DNA of 64,000 nt from CALJFL01 sp047633055 (lineage in GTDB: Bacteria > Pseudomonadota > Gammaproteobacteria > Pseudomonadales > Halieaceae), in the NCBI GenBank assembly GCA_047633055.1, contig JBLIEI010000015.1, positions 9,818 through 73,817 of the forward strand. Direction: 5' to 3'. A program made the translations under genes and the position numbers. Of the stretch, positions 16,599 through 26,533 are shown piece after piece (within the stretch, counting starts at the first letter, position 1; every line of letters begins with the position of its first letter). A model generated the notes under the pieces. It was given only the letters and a program-made list of their open reading frames with translations. It was not told the origin of the DNA and made no database searches.

Positions 16599-18204
16599 TC
16601 CTGTTGTCTCCTACAACGGTTTCGGGCTCCAGATAGTCACCCCAATCGGTCCTAGATTGCATCTGCTTGATGGTCTCAGTTTTGACTATGGGTAGGTCTG
16701 CATAAGGTTCCCAGCCGCCGCCCAGTGACTTGTAGAGGGTGATGGCCTGAATGGCTATGCTGCCGCGAGTTTGCGCATATACATCCTCGCGAAGCGTCAT
16801 TTTTTCAACCGTACTGAGTAATCGCTGATAGGTTACCAGGCCGTTGTTGTATTGATTTGCGGAGATGTTGAAGGCCCTGATCGCAGCCTTTACCGCATTG
16901 AAATCGTATTCTTTTCGCTGCAGGGTGTATTGGTAGCCTACCAATGCATTCGATACTTCCTGCACAGCCTCCAATACCTGCTGATTGTAATTGGTCAGGC
17001 TTTCCTGAAACAGGGCATCTTCGATACGCACCTGATTCTTGATCCTGTCGTATTGCAAAATATTCCAGCTCATACCTGGACCTACGGCGGCAGTTATTGC
17101 ATTGCTGGCACTAAAACTGTCGCCGGTCCGCACGGTTTCATTAATGCCGATCGAACCAAACAAAAAGAACTGCGGGTACAGATTGGTCTCAGCGGCACCA
17201 ATGCGAGCGCTTTGCGCCTGGGCACGCAACTGGGCTACCTGTAAATCAGGACGACGCATGACCAATGCCGGATCAATTTCGGTGGCAAGTATTGGTGCCA
17301 CCGGGATGATGGAATCTTCCTCGTACTCGATTGCGGTCAGGGATTCGGTATCGCCGCGACTTGTGCCGATTGACAATGGCTGGTCTTGGCTAGTATCTGA
17401 ATCTGGAACGTCAGCGCTGCTCAGGGTTATCTCGACGTCCTCTGGCAGGGTGCCGAGCAATACCGCCAGCGCATTGCGAGATTGAAACTTGGCGATATTA
17501 AGCCCTGGAAGCGATGACTCAGTGGCGTACAACTGCGTCAATGCCTGCTGAACATCAAGCTCCGAGACATTGCCCGAGTCAAACTGGACCTGGGTCATAG
17601 CCACCACGCGCTTCTGAATGGCTATGTTCTGTCTTGAGAGAGCCGTGCGTTCCTGCGCGGTGCGATAATTGACGTAGTTGCGGGCGATCTCTGCTGTAAT
17701 GGTGACAAGCACGTCCCGGTAAGAGGCGATTGAGGCGTACAAATTGGCCTCGGATGTTTCAATTCCACGGGCGTATTTGCCCCAAATGTCCATCTCCCAG
17801 CCTACATCCAGCCCAATGCCTGCCGAGTTGAGCGAAGTCTCGTTTTGATAGGCTTTGCCGAGATTTCCGGAAACACGTTGTTGCTGAGGGAAAATCAATG
17901 CGTCAGAGATGCCCAGAGCTGCCCTGGCTTGTACAATACGTAAGCCGGCGGCTTCCAGAGATAGGTTTTGCGTGGCTCCGCGTTTAACCAGTTCATTCAG
18001 TACGGGGTCGTTGAAAAGCTGCCACCACGCGATCTCTGTCTGGCTCAGCTGCGCGGACTCATCGGCCTGCCAGTCGCTGGGCAATGCAGGCTGTGCCGGT
18101 TCTTCAAAGTCGGGTCCGAGCACAGTACAGCCGGGCAGAGCAATGCTTGCTGCCAGCGCCGTCGCTTTCAAATAAATGCCTATAGTGTTTTTGTGTTCAT
18201 TCAT
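16591..18204 (-). CDS. Outer-membrane efflux lipoprotein (OprM/NodT family)
   Basis: This 537-residue outer-membrane factor begins with a lipoprotein signal (lipobox ALPGC, Cys26) followed by TVLGPDFEEPAQP, the family hallmark. It contains the two repeated coiled-coil and beta-strand halves of TolC-like channels, for example AARNYVNYRTAQERTALSR-like helices and the LGGGWEP end. I chose the ATG at 18204, two bases after the FUSC stop. The longer frame from 18264 would overlap FUSC and add a non-signal-like leader. A Ser/Asp-rich insert around residues 230-270 is less typical. It would form the exit duct for the FUSC/HlyD pump. Confidence 0.87.
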   Translation of the reverse strand: MNEHKNTIGIYLKATALAASIALPGCTVLGPDFEEPAQPALPSDWQADESAQLSQTEIAWWQLFNDPVLNELVKRGATQNLSLEAAGLRIVQARAALGISDALIFPQQQRVSGNLGKAYQNETSLNSAGIGLDVGWEMDIWGKYARGIETSEANLYASIASYRDVLVTITAEIARNYVNYRTAQERTALSRQNIAIQKRVVAMTQVQFDSGNVSELDVQQALTQLYATESSLPGLNIAKFQSRNALAVLLGTLPEDVEITLSSADVPDSDTSQDQPLSIGTSRGDTESLTAIEYEEDSIIPVAPILATEIDPALVMRRPDLQVAQLRAQAQSARIGAAETNLYPQFFLFGSIGINETVRTGDSFSASNAITAAVGPGMSWNILQYDRIKNQVRIEDALFQESLTNYNQQVLEAVQEVSNALVGYQYTLQRKEYDFNAVKAAIRAFNISANQYNNGLVTYQRLLSTVEKMTLREDVYAQTRGSIAIQAITLYKSLGGGWEPYADLPIVKTETIKQMQSRTDWGDYLEPETVVGDNRNE

Positions 18205-18206
18205 TA

Positions 18207-20369
18207 CTAGTACTGGTGTTGCCTCAACTGGTTCCAGTCCAGGGCGCAGTAGGCTTCCTGGCAAGCCACCAGGCTTGCATAAATTGTCACCCGCATATTC
18301 AGGAAAACATAAAAGTCTGCTAACTCCTTCTGGCTGTACTGTTCCATATCCTTGCCTTTGAGGAAAAGATCCAGGCGCTTTTCCACCCCTTCCACTTCGG
18401 TCCTAGCTTGCTCAAATTGTTTCTCAATGTGCGTGCGATTACCTGCTGCGAGCGCGCTGCATAGTCCCCATTGCAGTATTTGCTCGGCACGTCGGCGAGC
18501 ACGATTTATCAAGGGATTGTCTTCCGACGCGAGATTACGAGCAACCGCCACTCGCAGCTGTCCCTGCAGAATGTCACAAGCAGTGCTGAACTCCGTTACC
18601 ACCTGCGCCTGATTCCGGTCGTAGGTGGTGCTGCTTATCATCGGTCCCCATGCGTGCATTTTGTCAATCAACGCCTCGCCGATGTTCAGGCGAACCGCGA
18701 CCAGCTTTCGCTGCAGTCCAGAGCGTGCGTCCACCCCGTGCACGAGGTGCTGGCAATTGCGGAAAAAACGACGTGGCAGGCCAGCGTATAAATGTGCTCG
18801 ATTACTGGTGAATGGAAAATTGACCGATATAATTAACAGAGCGCACACCAGGTAGAACATGAGTACGATAGAAAGTATAACGGTGAAGTTATACTGCATG
18901 GTGTTTTGAATGCCAAGAGTAAACAGCCCGAGCAGAAAGAAGATAGAAACCGGGCCCTTGAAGACATAGAAGCCAATGAATGCGTAGCTGAATAAGAACA
19001 CAGCCAATTCAAGCCAGTGGCTCATGGCGGGCAGCAAAAACACATAGGCTGGTATGGCAAATAGAAAGCCCAGGCTGAGCAATATAAATAGCAGTTTGGG
19101 CGTAACCGGAGTAAAGGACACCAGAGGAATAAGTATCGTGCACAAGGTGACAAACATAAAGCCGCCCGGGGGGTTATAGAATATCCAGATTCCGGTAGCG
19201 ATCCAGAAGGTGGCCAGTGCGCGTAGCCCGGTCTTCAGGCTTTCTCTATCCAACCATAAAAAACTGGGTTTACCCGCCGGTTGCGTGTCCGGCTCGAATC
19301 CGCCGCGATCGAAAGCAATGCTTTCGACGGCTAACCGGAATTGTTTAAGCGAGATTTGCAGAGTCTCCAGCAACTGCCCGCGGGCGGCGATCTGGGCAAT
19401 CGCGCGATGACTCTGATTGGCAATAAGTTCGCGGCTGTATTCAAGAGGGGGGTGCGTAGCAATTTCCGTTGTTTGCTCACCACGAAGCGCCATTGCAAGC
19501 TGCTGAAATGTTAGCGTTAGCTCCTCCAGTGCCGCATCATAATTACCGATGAAGCGGCGGTACTCAGGTTCGTTTTTGATCTCGGCATGGCGAGACGGCA
19601 CCAAGATGCCGGTTAACTGTTCCAGACAATGAGAGACTGTGCTCCACTCGGCCAGATAGGCCTTCACGCCTTCTGCATCTTGTCGAACAGCAGCCAGGTG
19701 CGCTTGAAATGCTTCCTGCGCTCGTAACAGGTTTGCAGCTGACGAGCTATCATGTTGGCGTCGCTCATTGCCGGTTGAGCTCAGTGCTTTGAAGGCTTGC
19801 GCCAGCGTGCCGACAGCCGCTCCCGCCAGACTCCGCGTGTTGTCAGCGACCCTGACAGGCCAGAGCGTACTGGCGACTATGGTATAGATGAGGACGCCAA
19901 AGGCAGTCATATAGGCGCGGTCTACTCCGTAGATAAATGCACCCTCCGCGTTACCGCCGTTAAACACCATAAGAGTCACTACGGCGGTCAGCATAAACAC
20001 GGTACTATCGCCCTGGTAAGCGTTGTAAAGGTAGAAAATGAAAGCGACTACCAGAGACACGGCAATCAAGTAAATTAACCGGTCCTGAGGGAATAGGGCA
20101 ATCAATGACAGGCCAATGATGGCGCCAATGAGTGTTCCAATGAGGCGCAATACCCCTTTTTGGAGAGATTCAGAGGCCGTCCCGGTTGCGGCAATAAGCA
20201 TCACCGTGGTCGCAGCAGTCTGCGGTTGAGGCCAGCCAAGCGCCATGGGCAACAAGTAGGCGAGAGTGAGACTCAGCGCAGTTTTTATTGCATAGCGGCT
20301 TCGGTCTCTGGTTTGAGACTGTGGTGCCGGGATGTTCCCCTCTGCAGCATTGGCGCCACTTTCACCCAT
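18207..20369 (-). CDS. FUSC family efflux pump (AaeB/fusaric acid resistance type)
   Basis: This 720-residue inner-membrane pump has two blocks of about five to six membrane segments (residues 25-175 and 390-510), separated and followed by long cytoplasmic helical regions. This is the FUSC/AaeB/YccS arrangement. The block starting SRYAIKTALSLTLAYLLPMA is the typical first half, and the second begins LKTGLRALATFWIATGIWIF. It is the first gene of the operon FUSC, outer-membrane channel, DUF1656, adaptor, so it is the energised component for export of aromatic acids or similar amphiphiles. It is divergent from the class II aldolase gene, with 127 bases between starts. No adjacent LysR regulator is present. 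Confidence 0.87.
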   Translation of the reverse strand: MGESGANAAEGNIPAPQSQTRDRSRYAIKTALSLTLAYLLPMALGWPQPQTAATTVMLIAATGTASESLQKGVLRLIGTLIGAIIGLSLIALFPQDRLIYLIAVSLVVAFIFYLYNAYQGDSTVFMLTAVVTLMVFNGGNAEGAFIYGVDRAYMTAFGVLIYTIVASTLWPVRVADNTRSLAGAAVGTLAQAFKALSSTGNERRQHDSSSAANLLRAQEAFQAHLAAVRQDAEGVKAYLAEWSTVSHCLEQLTGILVPSRHAEIKNEPEYRRFIGNYDAALEELTLTFQQLAMALRGEQTTEIATHPPLEYSRELIANQSHRAIAQIAARGQLLETLQISLKQFRLAVESIAFDRGGFEPDTQPAGKPSFLWLDRESLKTGLRALATFWIATGIWIFYNPPGGFMFVTLCTILIPLVSFTPVTPKLLFILLSLGFLFAIPAYVFLLPAMSHWLELAVFLFSYAFIGFYVFKGPVSIFFLLGLFTLGIQNTMQYNFTVILSIVLMFYLVCALLIISVNFPFTSNRAHLYAGLPRRFFRNCQHLVHGVDARSGLQRKLVAVRLNIGEALIDKMHAWGPMISSTTYDRNQAQVVTEFSTACDILQGQLRVAVARNLASEDNPLINRARRRAEQILQWGLCSALAAGNRTHIEKQFEQARTEVEGVEKRLDLFLKGKDMEQYSQKELADFYVFLNMRVTIYASLVACQEAYCALDWNQLRQHQY

Positions 20370-20496
20370 GCCTGAGTATTCTGTTGCCGATCATCGAGCC
20401 TGACCTGTTGTTATCAGGGCGCAGTTTAACCGATGCGGTGCTGGCACGCGAACTATGCTAATTTAACTGATCTGACTTTTGAGGAGGGCGAAACTG

Positions 20497-21162
20497 GTGC
20501 TACCGACCCCGGAAAATCCAGCCGACGCAGCGGTGCGCGATACTCTGGTTGCAACCTACAGGGATTTACTCGCAGCCGGCCTGGGTATCGGTACATCGGG
20601 TAATGTGTCGTGTCGCATCGAGCATGGCATGTTGGTAACCCCTACAGGGATAGCGCCCCTGGAGATGCGTCCCGAGCAGTTGGTTGCAATCTCTCTTGAG
20701 GGCGAGCCGCTGGCTCCGGGACAGATGCTGCCGTCCAGTGAATGGCATATGCACGCAGCCATTTATAGTGCCCGTGCTGACACCAGAGCTATTGTGCATT
20801 GTCATTCTCGGTATGCAACAACGCTGGCCTGCGCTCATCGTCCTATTCCGGCGATTCATTATATGATCGCCGTCACTGGAGCCAGAGAGGTACCTCTGGC
20901 TCCCTATGCCACTTTTGGTACCGATGCTTTGGCCCGCTCTACTGTCGCTACGCTGGGTGCTGGTTTTGCGTGTCTGCTCGCCAACCATGGGCAGATTGCT
21001 TTGGGGCCCACCCCCGGCCAAGCCTTAAAAGTTGCACAGGAAGTCGAGGAATTGGCCGCGACCTATTGGAATACGCTGCTCATTGGCGGTGGACATGAAC
21101 TGAGCGATCAGCAAATGGCCGAGGTGGAAGATGCGTTTCAGACCTACGGTCAGCAACGTTAA
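20497..21162 (+). CDS. Class II aldolase/adducin family protein (fuculose-phosphate aldolase-like)
   Basis: This 221-residue protein has the class II aldolase fold with the zinc ligands visible in EWHMHAAIY (HxH, about residues 80-90) and IVHCHSRYA, and a later histidine in LLANHGQIALG. SGNVSCR and PTGIAP are the phosphate-binding turns. Such enzymes cleave sugar phosphates to DHAP and an aldehyde, or decarboxylate related compounds. I chose the GTG at 20497 because a GAGGAGG ribosome binding site lies eight to ten bases before it; the frame is also open to a TTG at 20479 inside that site. It is followed closely by a decayed mscS gene. Confidence 0.82.
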   Translation: MLPTPENPADAAVRDTLVATYRDLLAAGLGIGTSGNVSCRIEHGMLVTPTGIAPLEMRPEQLVAISLEGEPLAPGQMLPSSEWHMHAAIYSARADTRAIVHCHSRYATTLACAHRPIPAIHYMIAVTGAREVPLAPYATFGTDALARSTVATLGAGFACLLANHGQIALGPTPGQALKVAQEVEELAATYWNTLLIGGGHELSDQQMAEVEDAFQTYGQQR

Positions 21163-21177
21163 TTTAGGAGGGTAGAT

Positions 21178-22560
21178 GTGATAGCAGTAAAGTGGGGATC
21201 ACTTCTGTTTTTCTGCGTTGTGCTGTGCTCGACGCAGTCTGTGTAGGCGGCCAAGGACTATACTGAACAAGATGTTCGGGACATGATGATCACCATGGAA
21301 CTGCGTATCACTGAACTGCGAGCGTTGTCAGTGCAGATTGATCAGGCACCATCATTTGATCAAATGGCGCTACTCTACCGACGTGATGAGCGAAGTTTTG
21401 AGCTGCTGTCATTGCTGGGCCGTGTTACCAGTGCGATTACAACACTTCCCGAAGAGAGCGAGCTGCGGGCGGGTCTGGAAAAACGAATGCGCAGTCATCT
21501 GGATAGCGTGCCAGCCGCTCTATTTATTCGCATGGATGAGTTGAACGAGCGCATTCTGCAGCAACGGCAAGATGCACAGACTAAAAGCGGCAGCGCGCAG
21601 ATAGCATCTGAGTCCTATGCGCATTCTCTGGAAAGTATGCAGCTCAAATATTCTGGGACAGTTGTAAACGTGCTGCAGAGCCGCGAAGCTATGGGTTTGC
21701 TGGTAGCGGAATTGCGCGAAAAATTGCTCAATATAATGACGGCTTACGGCGAGGCGCTGATTGGACGAATCGAATTTACTGGCGCCGCTACTGGTGAAAT
21801 AGCAAAACGTTTGAAGATGGACTCCTCGAACGCGGATCTGGGCGGAGCCCTTATAACTATGCGGCTCGAGCATGACTTGCAAACCAGCCGCCTTGAGGTG
21901 TTTGTTGTCTACTCACTCAGCTGGGTGAGGGCACCGCGCACAATCGCAGTATTTTGTTGCAGCACAGTACTGGCGTCTCTGTCGGTCTTTTTGACACAGC
22001 CGTGGTGAGAGAAATTCTTCGTGATAGCTGGCGCAAGTCGCGCAGCGCCATCGTTAATAATTTGCCAGACTTGCTGCTGAAGTTATTAGTTTTCATTGTG
22101 GTGCTCTTGTTGTTTCGAGCATTGTCGCGCCTGATGCGCAGAGCGATGACCGCTGCGTTGGATCGATCTGCGGTGAATTTGTCGACGCTGCTAAAAGAAA
22201 TTCTTGATATGGGGCGACGTGATCAAGAAGGTGACTGCCCAGAAAGTTCGGCGGGTGGATCTCGAGTTTGGGGTTAGTTATGGCGACGACGTAGAGCAAG
22301 TAGAACGAGTGTTGGCGGAAGTTATTGGTGCTCACGAAAAAATTCTGCGTTCGCCAGAATCGATGATCAAATTGCATACACTCGGCGAGTCATCGGTCAA
22401 TTTTATAGTCCGACCCTGGGTGCTAACCGAAGATTATTGGGCCGTGTATTGGGACGTGATGCGTGAGGTAAAAGTACGTTTTGATCGTGAGGGAATATCG
22501 ATACCCTTTCCACAGCGTGATGTGCACGACTACAGGCAGGACGAAGTCAGCGTTCCGTGA
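21178..22560 (+). pseudogene. Decayed MscS-type mechanosensitive channel gene
   Basis: A GTG at 21178 starts a signal-peptide-like frame (IAVKWGSLLFFCVVLCSTQSV) that meets a TAG at 21244-21246 just where the cleavage site should be; AAKDYTEQDVRDMM continues in the same frame. The coiled-coil N-domain runs on to about 21900. There the homologous reading (LLTQLGEGTAHNRS) jumps to another frame, and that frame carries one membrane helix (LLLKLLVFIVVLLLFRALSR). Near 22198-22206 the reading jumps back, straight from LSTLLKE to IWGDVIKKVTAQKVRRVDLE. The roughly 100 residues holding the pore helix and beta domain are therefore missing. The C-terminal cytoplasmic part (SVNFIVRPWVLTEDYW, then ISIPFPQRDVH) is well preserved. 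At least three lesions make function very unlikely. Confidence 0.85.
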
Positions 22561-22585
22561 ACCCCTGCAGCTGAGTATCAGTGAA

Positions 22586-23611
22586 TTAGTACTTCCAGCC
22601 CAATCCCGTTGATATGCCGTAGTCGAACTGATTCTCGGATTCGGCATCGCTGTCGTAGACACCGTAAGCCGTCAAATCCCAAAATAAATCGTTCACCATC
22701 TCCCAGCGAATACGGATGTCAGTATCTCCGCGGACCCGACCGGTGTTACTCAAGCTGGGATAGAGGGTCGCATTAATCATGATATCCATTTCCGGAGAGT
22801 TGAATTTCCAGGCGGCAAATTCCCCATTGAGGAATAGCTCGGTGCTTTCGTCATTGGCACCATCAGCGGTTTTTTCCGTTAATATCTGCAGTCCGCCCGC
22901 GACGCCAAAACGCATGCGGTTATTATCTATGGGATAGCGACCCCAACCGAGTCCACCGGCCAACCTCTTGTCCAGGCCCAACTCATCGTTGCTCTCGTAA
23001 TTGGCGTAAAGCACTCGAAACAACTTCTCCCTGTCGGTCCAGGTTCGGCGGGATAAGTCCAGTTTGGTACTACTGGTATCATCTTCGCTGGTGTCGGTTA
23101 GTACCGTTCTGCCGGTCAATACACTGAGGGATAACTCGTTCTCGTAACTGATAGTGGAGTTGAATGTGGTTTGTGCCACCGAACTGGCTTTAGTATAGTT
23201 GTAGCCCGCAGACAGGTATAACTCGATTCGGTCAGAGAACTTTTCCTCTATAGGGCGTATTTCCACTACATCCAGCCACTCAATGTCGTGGGTACCGTCG
23301 AGATCTTCAACGCGTAATAAGCCTGGCCTCTCGGCGCTGACGACCGAGCCGTAGTAGCGGTCACTGTTGCTTAGCCGGATTTCGTAGTAATACTCACTCT
23401 CAATGCGAGATATTTCCTGCCACTCAATTTTGATGGTGTTCATTGAGTCGGTGTCATATTCCAAAATGCCCGCGAACAAAGAGACGATTTCACCAGTGAC
23501 TCGATCACCGTTATACATGGTGACAACGTCGATCTTTCTGTGCTCTGCATGGACTGCGTATGACAGACCTAAAAACACTGTGCAAATGAGCTGGACGGCA
23601 CTGATTTTCAC
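22586..23611 (-). CDS. DUF481 family outer-membrane protein
   Basis: This 341-residue protein has a signal peptide (about residues 1-22, ending VHA), a short soluble N-terminal domain with two SH3-like repeats (MYNGDRVTGEIVSL, then LSNSDRYYGSVVS), and a DUF481 beta-barrel half. The barrel half starts around residue 125 with alternating aromatic strands and ends in GLGWKY. DUF481 proteins resemble salt-stress-induced outer-membrane proteins (YdiY-like) of unknown function. The start is a GTG at 23611. The gene converges on the mscS pseudogene with 25 bases between them and is divergent from the symporter genes. Confidence 0.82.
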   Translation of the reverse strand: MKISAVQLICTVFLGLSYAVHAEHRKIDVVTMYNGDRVTGEIVSLFAGILEYDTDSMNTIKIEWQEISRIESEYYYEIRLSNSDRYYGSVVSAERPGLLRVEDLDGTHDIEWLDVVEIRPIEEKFSDRIELYLSAGYNYTKASSVAQTTFNSTISYENELSLSVLTGRTVLTDTSEDDTSSTKLDLSRRTWTDREKLFRVLYANYESNDELGLDKRLAGGLGWGRYPIDNNRMRFGVAGGLQILTEKTADGANDESTELFLNGEFAAWKFNSPEMDIMINATLYPSLSNTGRVRGDTDIRIRWEMVNDLFWDLTAYGVYDSDAESENQFDYGISTGLGWKY

Positions 23612-23802
23612 GCTGCGATCCTCCTGTTTTCGATCTAAGTGGATTGATTGAGCGCGGATATTCTTTAGCGCTGAGCGCGATAATAGTACATGAGATTGAT
23701 TTCAGGCACTGCTTTTGGATTACCACAAAATCTATGAAATGTTGCGACCACCGATGCTATAGTCTCTGCGATAACTATAAGCGGGATGCACTGGGGGCTA
23801 CC

Positions 23803-24078
23803 ATGTCAAAAATATCGGAGCAGCAGGCGAGCGTCTATTGGCGCCGGAATCTGTCGTTGATGTTCAAGCTGCTGATCGTTTGGTTCGTGGTCAGCTTTGG
23901 CTGCGGCATTCTTCTGGTGGATTTTCTTAACCAGTTTCGGCTCGGCGGCTACAAGCTTGGCTTTTGGTTCGCGCAACAGGGTTCCATCTACGTATTCGTG
24001 GTGCTGACCTTCTACTACGCACACAGAATGGCAGCCCTCGACCGTGAGTACGGTGTCGACGAAGAGTCGGGGGAGTAG
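23803..24078 (+). CDS. DUF4212 small subunit of sodium/solute symporter
   Basis: This 91-residue protein has two membrane helices (LMFKLLIVWFVVSFGCGILL and GSIYVFVVLTFYYAHRM) and the DUF4212 patterns AYWRRN-like VYWRRNLSL near the start and FWFAQQGSIYVF in the middle. It is the known small partner of VC_2705-type sodium/solute symporters, and that gene starts two bases after its stop. I chose the ATG at 23803 (MSKISEQQ). A longer open frame to 23644 adds 53 residues without family similarity. Confidence 0.88.
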   Translation: MSKISEQQASVYWRRNLSLMFKLLIVWFVVSFGCGILLVDFLNQFRLGGYKLGFWFAQQGSIYVFVVLTFYYAHRMAALDREYGVDEESGE

Positions 24079-24080
24079 CA

Positions 24081-25811
24081 ATGGAGCTGCAAACCCTCAC
24101 CTATTTAGTGGTAGGAGCCACCTTTAGCCTCTACATAGGTATTGCGATTTGGGCTCGCGCTGGAACAACTAAAGAGTTCTATGTCGCCGGTGGCGGCATC
24201 CACCCGATTGCCAACGGTATGGCTACCGCGGCGGACTGGATGTCAGCGGCGTCCTTTATTTCCATGGCTGGATTGATCGCCTTTATGGGCTATGGCGGAT
24301 CAGTGTTCCTGATGGGCTGGACCGGAGGCTATGTCATTCTAGCGATGTTATTGGCGCCTTATTTACGCAAGTACGGCAAGTATACCGTGCCGGAATTCAT
24401 CGGCGATCGGTTCTATTCGCGTACCGCTAGGGGGGTCGCGGTGGTGTGCTTGATTATATGTTCGGTGACCTACGTTATCGGCCAGATGAAGGGCATTGGC
24501 GTGGCCTTTTCCCGCTTTCTGGAAGTTGATTATGGCACCGGCTTACTGGTGGGTATGTGCATTGTGTTTTTCTACGCAGTACTGGGCGGCATGAAAGGTA
24601 TTACGTACACGCAGATCGCGCAGTATGTGGTGTTGATTCTCGCCTATACCATCCCCGCTATTTTTATCAGCCTGCAACTGACCGGTAATCCAGTGCCGCA
24701 GTTGGGTCTGGGTAGTACCATGGCTGGCTCGGAGGTTTATCTGCTGGATCGCCTCGACCAGGTGGTGATGGATCTGGGGTTTAAGGAATACAGCACGGAT
24801 GTGAGATTGAGCAAGCTCAATATGTTCGCCTACACCCTGTCTCTAATGATCGGCACCGCGGGTTTACCCCATGTCATCATTCGGTTTTTTACCGTTCCTA
24901 AAGTGAGCGACGCTAGAACTTCTGCAGGCTGGGCGCTGATTTTTATCGCCATTTTATACACCACTGCGCCGGCTGTTGCTGCCATGGCTCGCCTCAACCT
25001 GATGCAGACCATTGAGCCTCAGGCTGGCGAGTATCTGGCTTACGATCAACGTCCCACGTGGTTTAAAAACTGGGAAAAGACCGGCTTGCTGGAGTTTGAG
25101 GATAAAAACGGCGACGGGTTTATTCAGTACGGCGCAGATACGGCTATTAACGAAATGGTGAAGATCGATAACGACATAATGGTGCTTGCCAATCCAGAGA
25201 TTGCCCGCCTGCCTAATTGGGTAATCGCACTGGTGGCCGCCGGTGGCTTGGCCGCGGCGCTATCCACTGCAGCCGGTTTGTTGCTGGCCATCGCCTCGGC
25301 TATCAGCCACGATCTGCTCAAAGGTATGTTCGCGCCCAATATTAGTGAGAAGCAGGAGTTAAGAGCCAGTCGCATTGCCATGGCGGCGGCAATATTTGGC
25401 GCCGGTTATCTTGGCTTCAATCCACCCGATTTTGCCGCGGGTACGGTGGCGCTGGCGTTTGGCTTGGCAGCGTCTTCGCTGTTCCCCGCGCTGATGATGG
25501 GCATTTTCTCCAAAAGAGTGTCCCGCGAGGGTGCCATAGCGGGCATGATCGCGGGTATTGGGATTACCCTGTTCTACGTTTTTCAACATAAGGGCATTAT
25601 GTTCGTCGCTTCAACAGCGTTTCTGGGCGAACTTCCGGCAAACTGGTTTTTCGGCATCGAACCCAATGCGTTTGGTGTGGTCGGGGCAGCGGTCAACTTT
25701 TCGGTTGCCCTGACGGTGTCTCGCTGGACGGCGGCTCCGCCCAAAGAGGTGCAGGCACTGGTCGACTATATTCGCAGCCCCGGAGATAGCGAGCCAACGC
25801 ACCTGCACTAA
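24081..25811 (+). CDS. Sodium/solute symporter, VC_2705 subfamily (acetate permease-like)
   Basis: This 576-residue SSS-family transporter has about 13 membrane segments. Family motifs include FYVAGGGIHPIANGMATAADWMSA, interrupted here by no gap, the sodium-site region near residues 45-70, and GLAAALSTAAGLLLAIASAISHD around residues 390-412. A soluble loop between segments carries DKNGDGFI at residues 341-348, an EF-hand-like or dockerin-like calcium loop. It imports small carboxylates such as acetate, or related solutes, with sodium, together with the DUF4212 subunit. It is followed three bases later by a short unknown membrane protein gene in the same direction. Confidence 0.88.
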   Translation: MELQTLTYLVVGATFSLYIGIAIWARAGTTKEFYVAGGGIHPIANGMATAADWMSAASFISMAGLIAFMGYGGSVFLMGWTGGYVILAMLLAPYLRKYGKYTVPEFIGDRFYSRTARGVAVVCLIICSVTYVIGQMKGIGVAFSRFLEVDYGTGLLVGMCIVFFYAVLGGMKGITYTQIAQYVVLILAYTIPAIFISLQLTGNPVPQLGLGSTMAGSEVYLLDRLDQVVMDLGFKEYSTDVRLSKLNMFAYTLSLMIGTAGLPHVIIRFFTVPKVSDARTSAGWALIFIAILYTTAPAVAAMARLNLMQTIEPQAGEYLAYDQRPTWFKNWEKTGLLEFEDKNGDGFIQYGADTAINEMVKIDNDIMVLANPEIARLPNWVIALVAAGGLAAALSTAAGLLLAIASAISHDLLKGMFAPNISEKQELRASRIAMAAAIFGAGYLGFNPPDFAAGTVALAFGLAASSLFPALMMGIFSKRVSREGAIAGMIAGIGITLFYVFQHKGIMFVASTAFLGELPANWFFGIEPNAFGVVGAAVNFSVALTVSRWTAAPPKEVQALVDYIRSPGDSEPTHLH

Positions 25812-25814
25812 TCT

Positions 25815-26273
25815 ATGATGACCGGTAAACACATTATTGCGGCACTTTTAATTACTCCGGTGCTGGCTATTCTGGCCTGGTTCGCGATGGATCAACTCGT
25901 CGCAGAGAGGGCTCGCCCCGCGCTGCCGGGAAGTAGCTATCTACTGGTCGAACAGAGCAATTGTCGCTATTCCAGTGGACGGTGTGAACTGGCAAACGGC
26001 GATTTCAAACTGATTCTTGCAATGGACGAAGGCGAACTGCTACTGGCATCGTCTCATGCCCTAGACGGGGCCTTGTTATCGATTAATTCCCCTGAGCTTA
26101 ATTTGCCTCCAGTCACTATGAATGCAACTGATGAGAAAAAGTTGCACTGGCGAATCTCGCTGGCGCGCACGCCTCGTGCGAGCGAACGCATCAGGGTAGC
26201 GGTGCGAGCGGATGGCAGCGCCTATTTTGGTGAGGCTTCGATTACCTGGATGGCGGCAGAGTTAACACGGTAG
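25815..26273 (+). CDS. Hypothetical membrane-anchored protein
   Basis: This 152-residue protein was not assigned to a family. It has one N-terminal membrane segment (HIIAALLITPVLAILAWFAM, about residues 6-25) and a periplasmic remainder of beta character with a cysteine pair in CRYSSGRCEL near residues 50-58. The C-terminal part has alternating strands and ends MAAELTR. It begins three bases after the symporter stop, so it is likely the third gene of that operon. A role as an accessory to the symporter is possible but not supported by any motif. Confidence 0.6.
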   Translation: MMTGKHIIAALLITPVLAILAWFAMDQLVAERARPALPGSSYLLVEQSNCRYSSGRCELANGDFKLILAMDEGELLLASSHALDGALLSINSPELNLPPVTMNATDEKKLHWRISLARTPRASERIRVAVRADGSAYFGEASITWMAAELTR

Positions 26274-26533
26274 TAGTCCACCGACTATAGCCCAGCATTA
26301 TTGTGATCCCAGGATAACCGCGTTCACTGAACAGAGTAGGGCAGTTGCTTGAAGCGATTAGATCGAAATTTATTCCCTGTCGATTTTTAACGTGTCGGTA
26401 CCGTGCCATGACAAGAAGGATGGAATATAGTGTGAACCTGTGCCCAATGTGAGTTGCGAGGTGCGACCTGTGCTGGATTAGCCAGTGCTTGTTGATTATC
26501 TCGCCCAAATAGCCATACCAAGAGGAACTTCAG

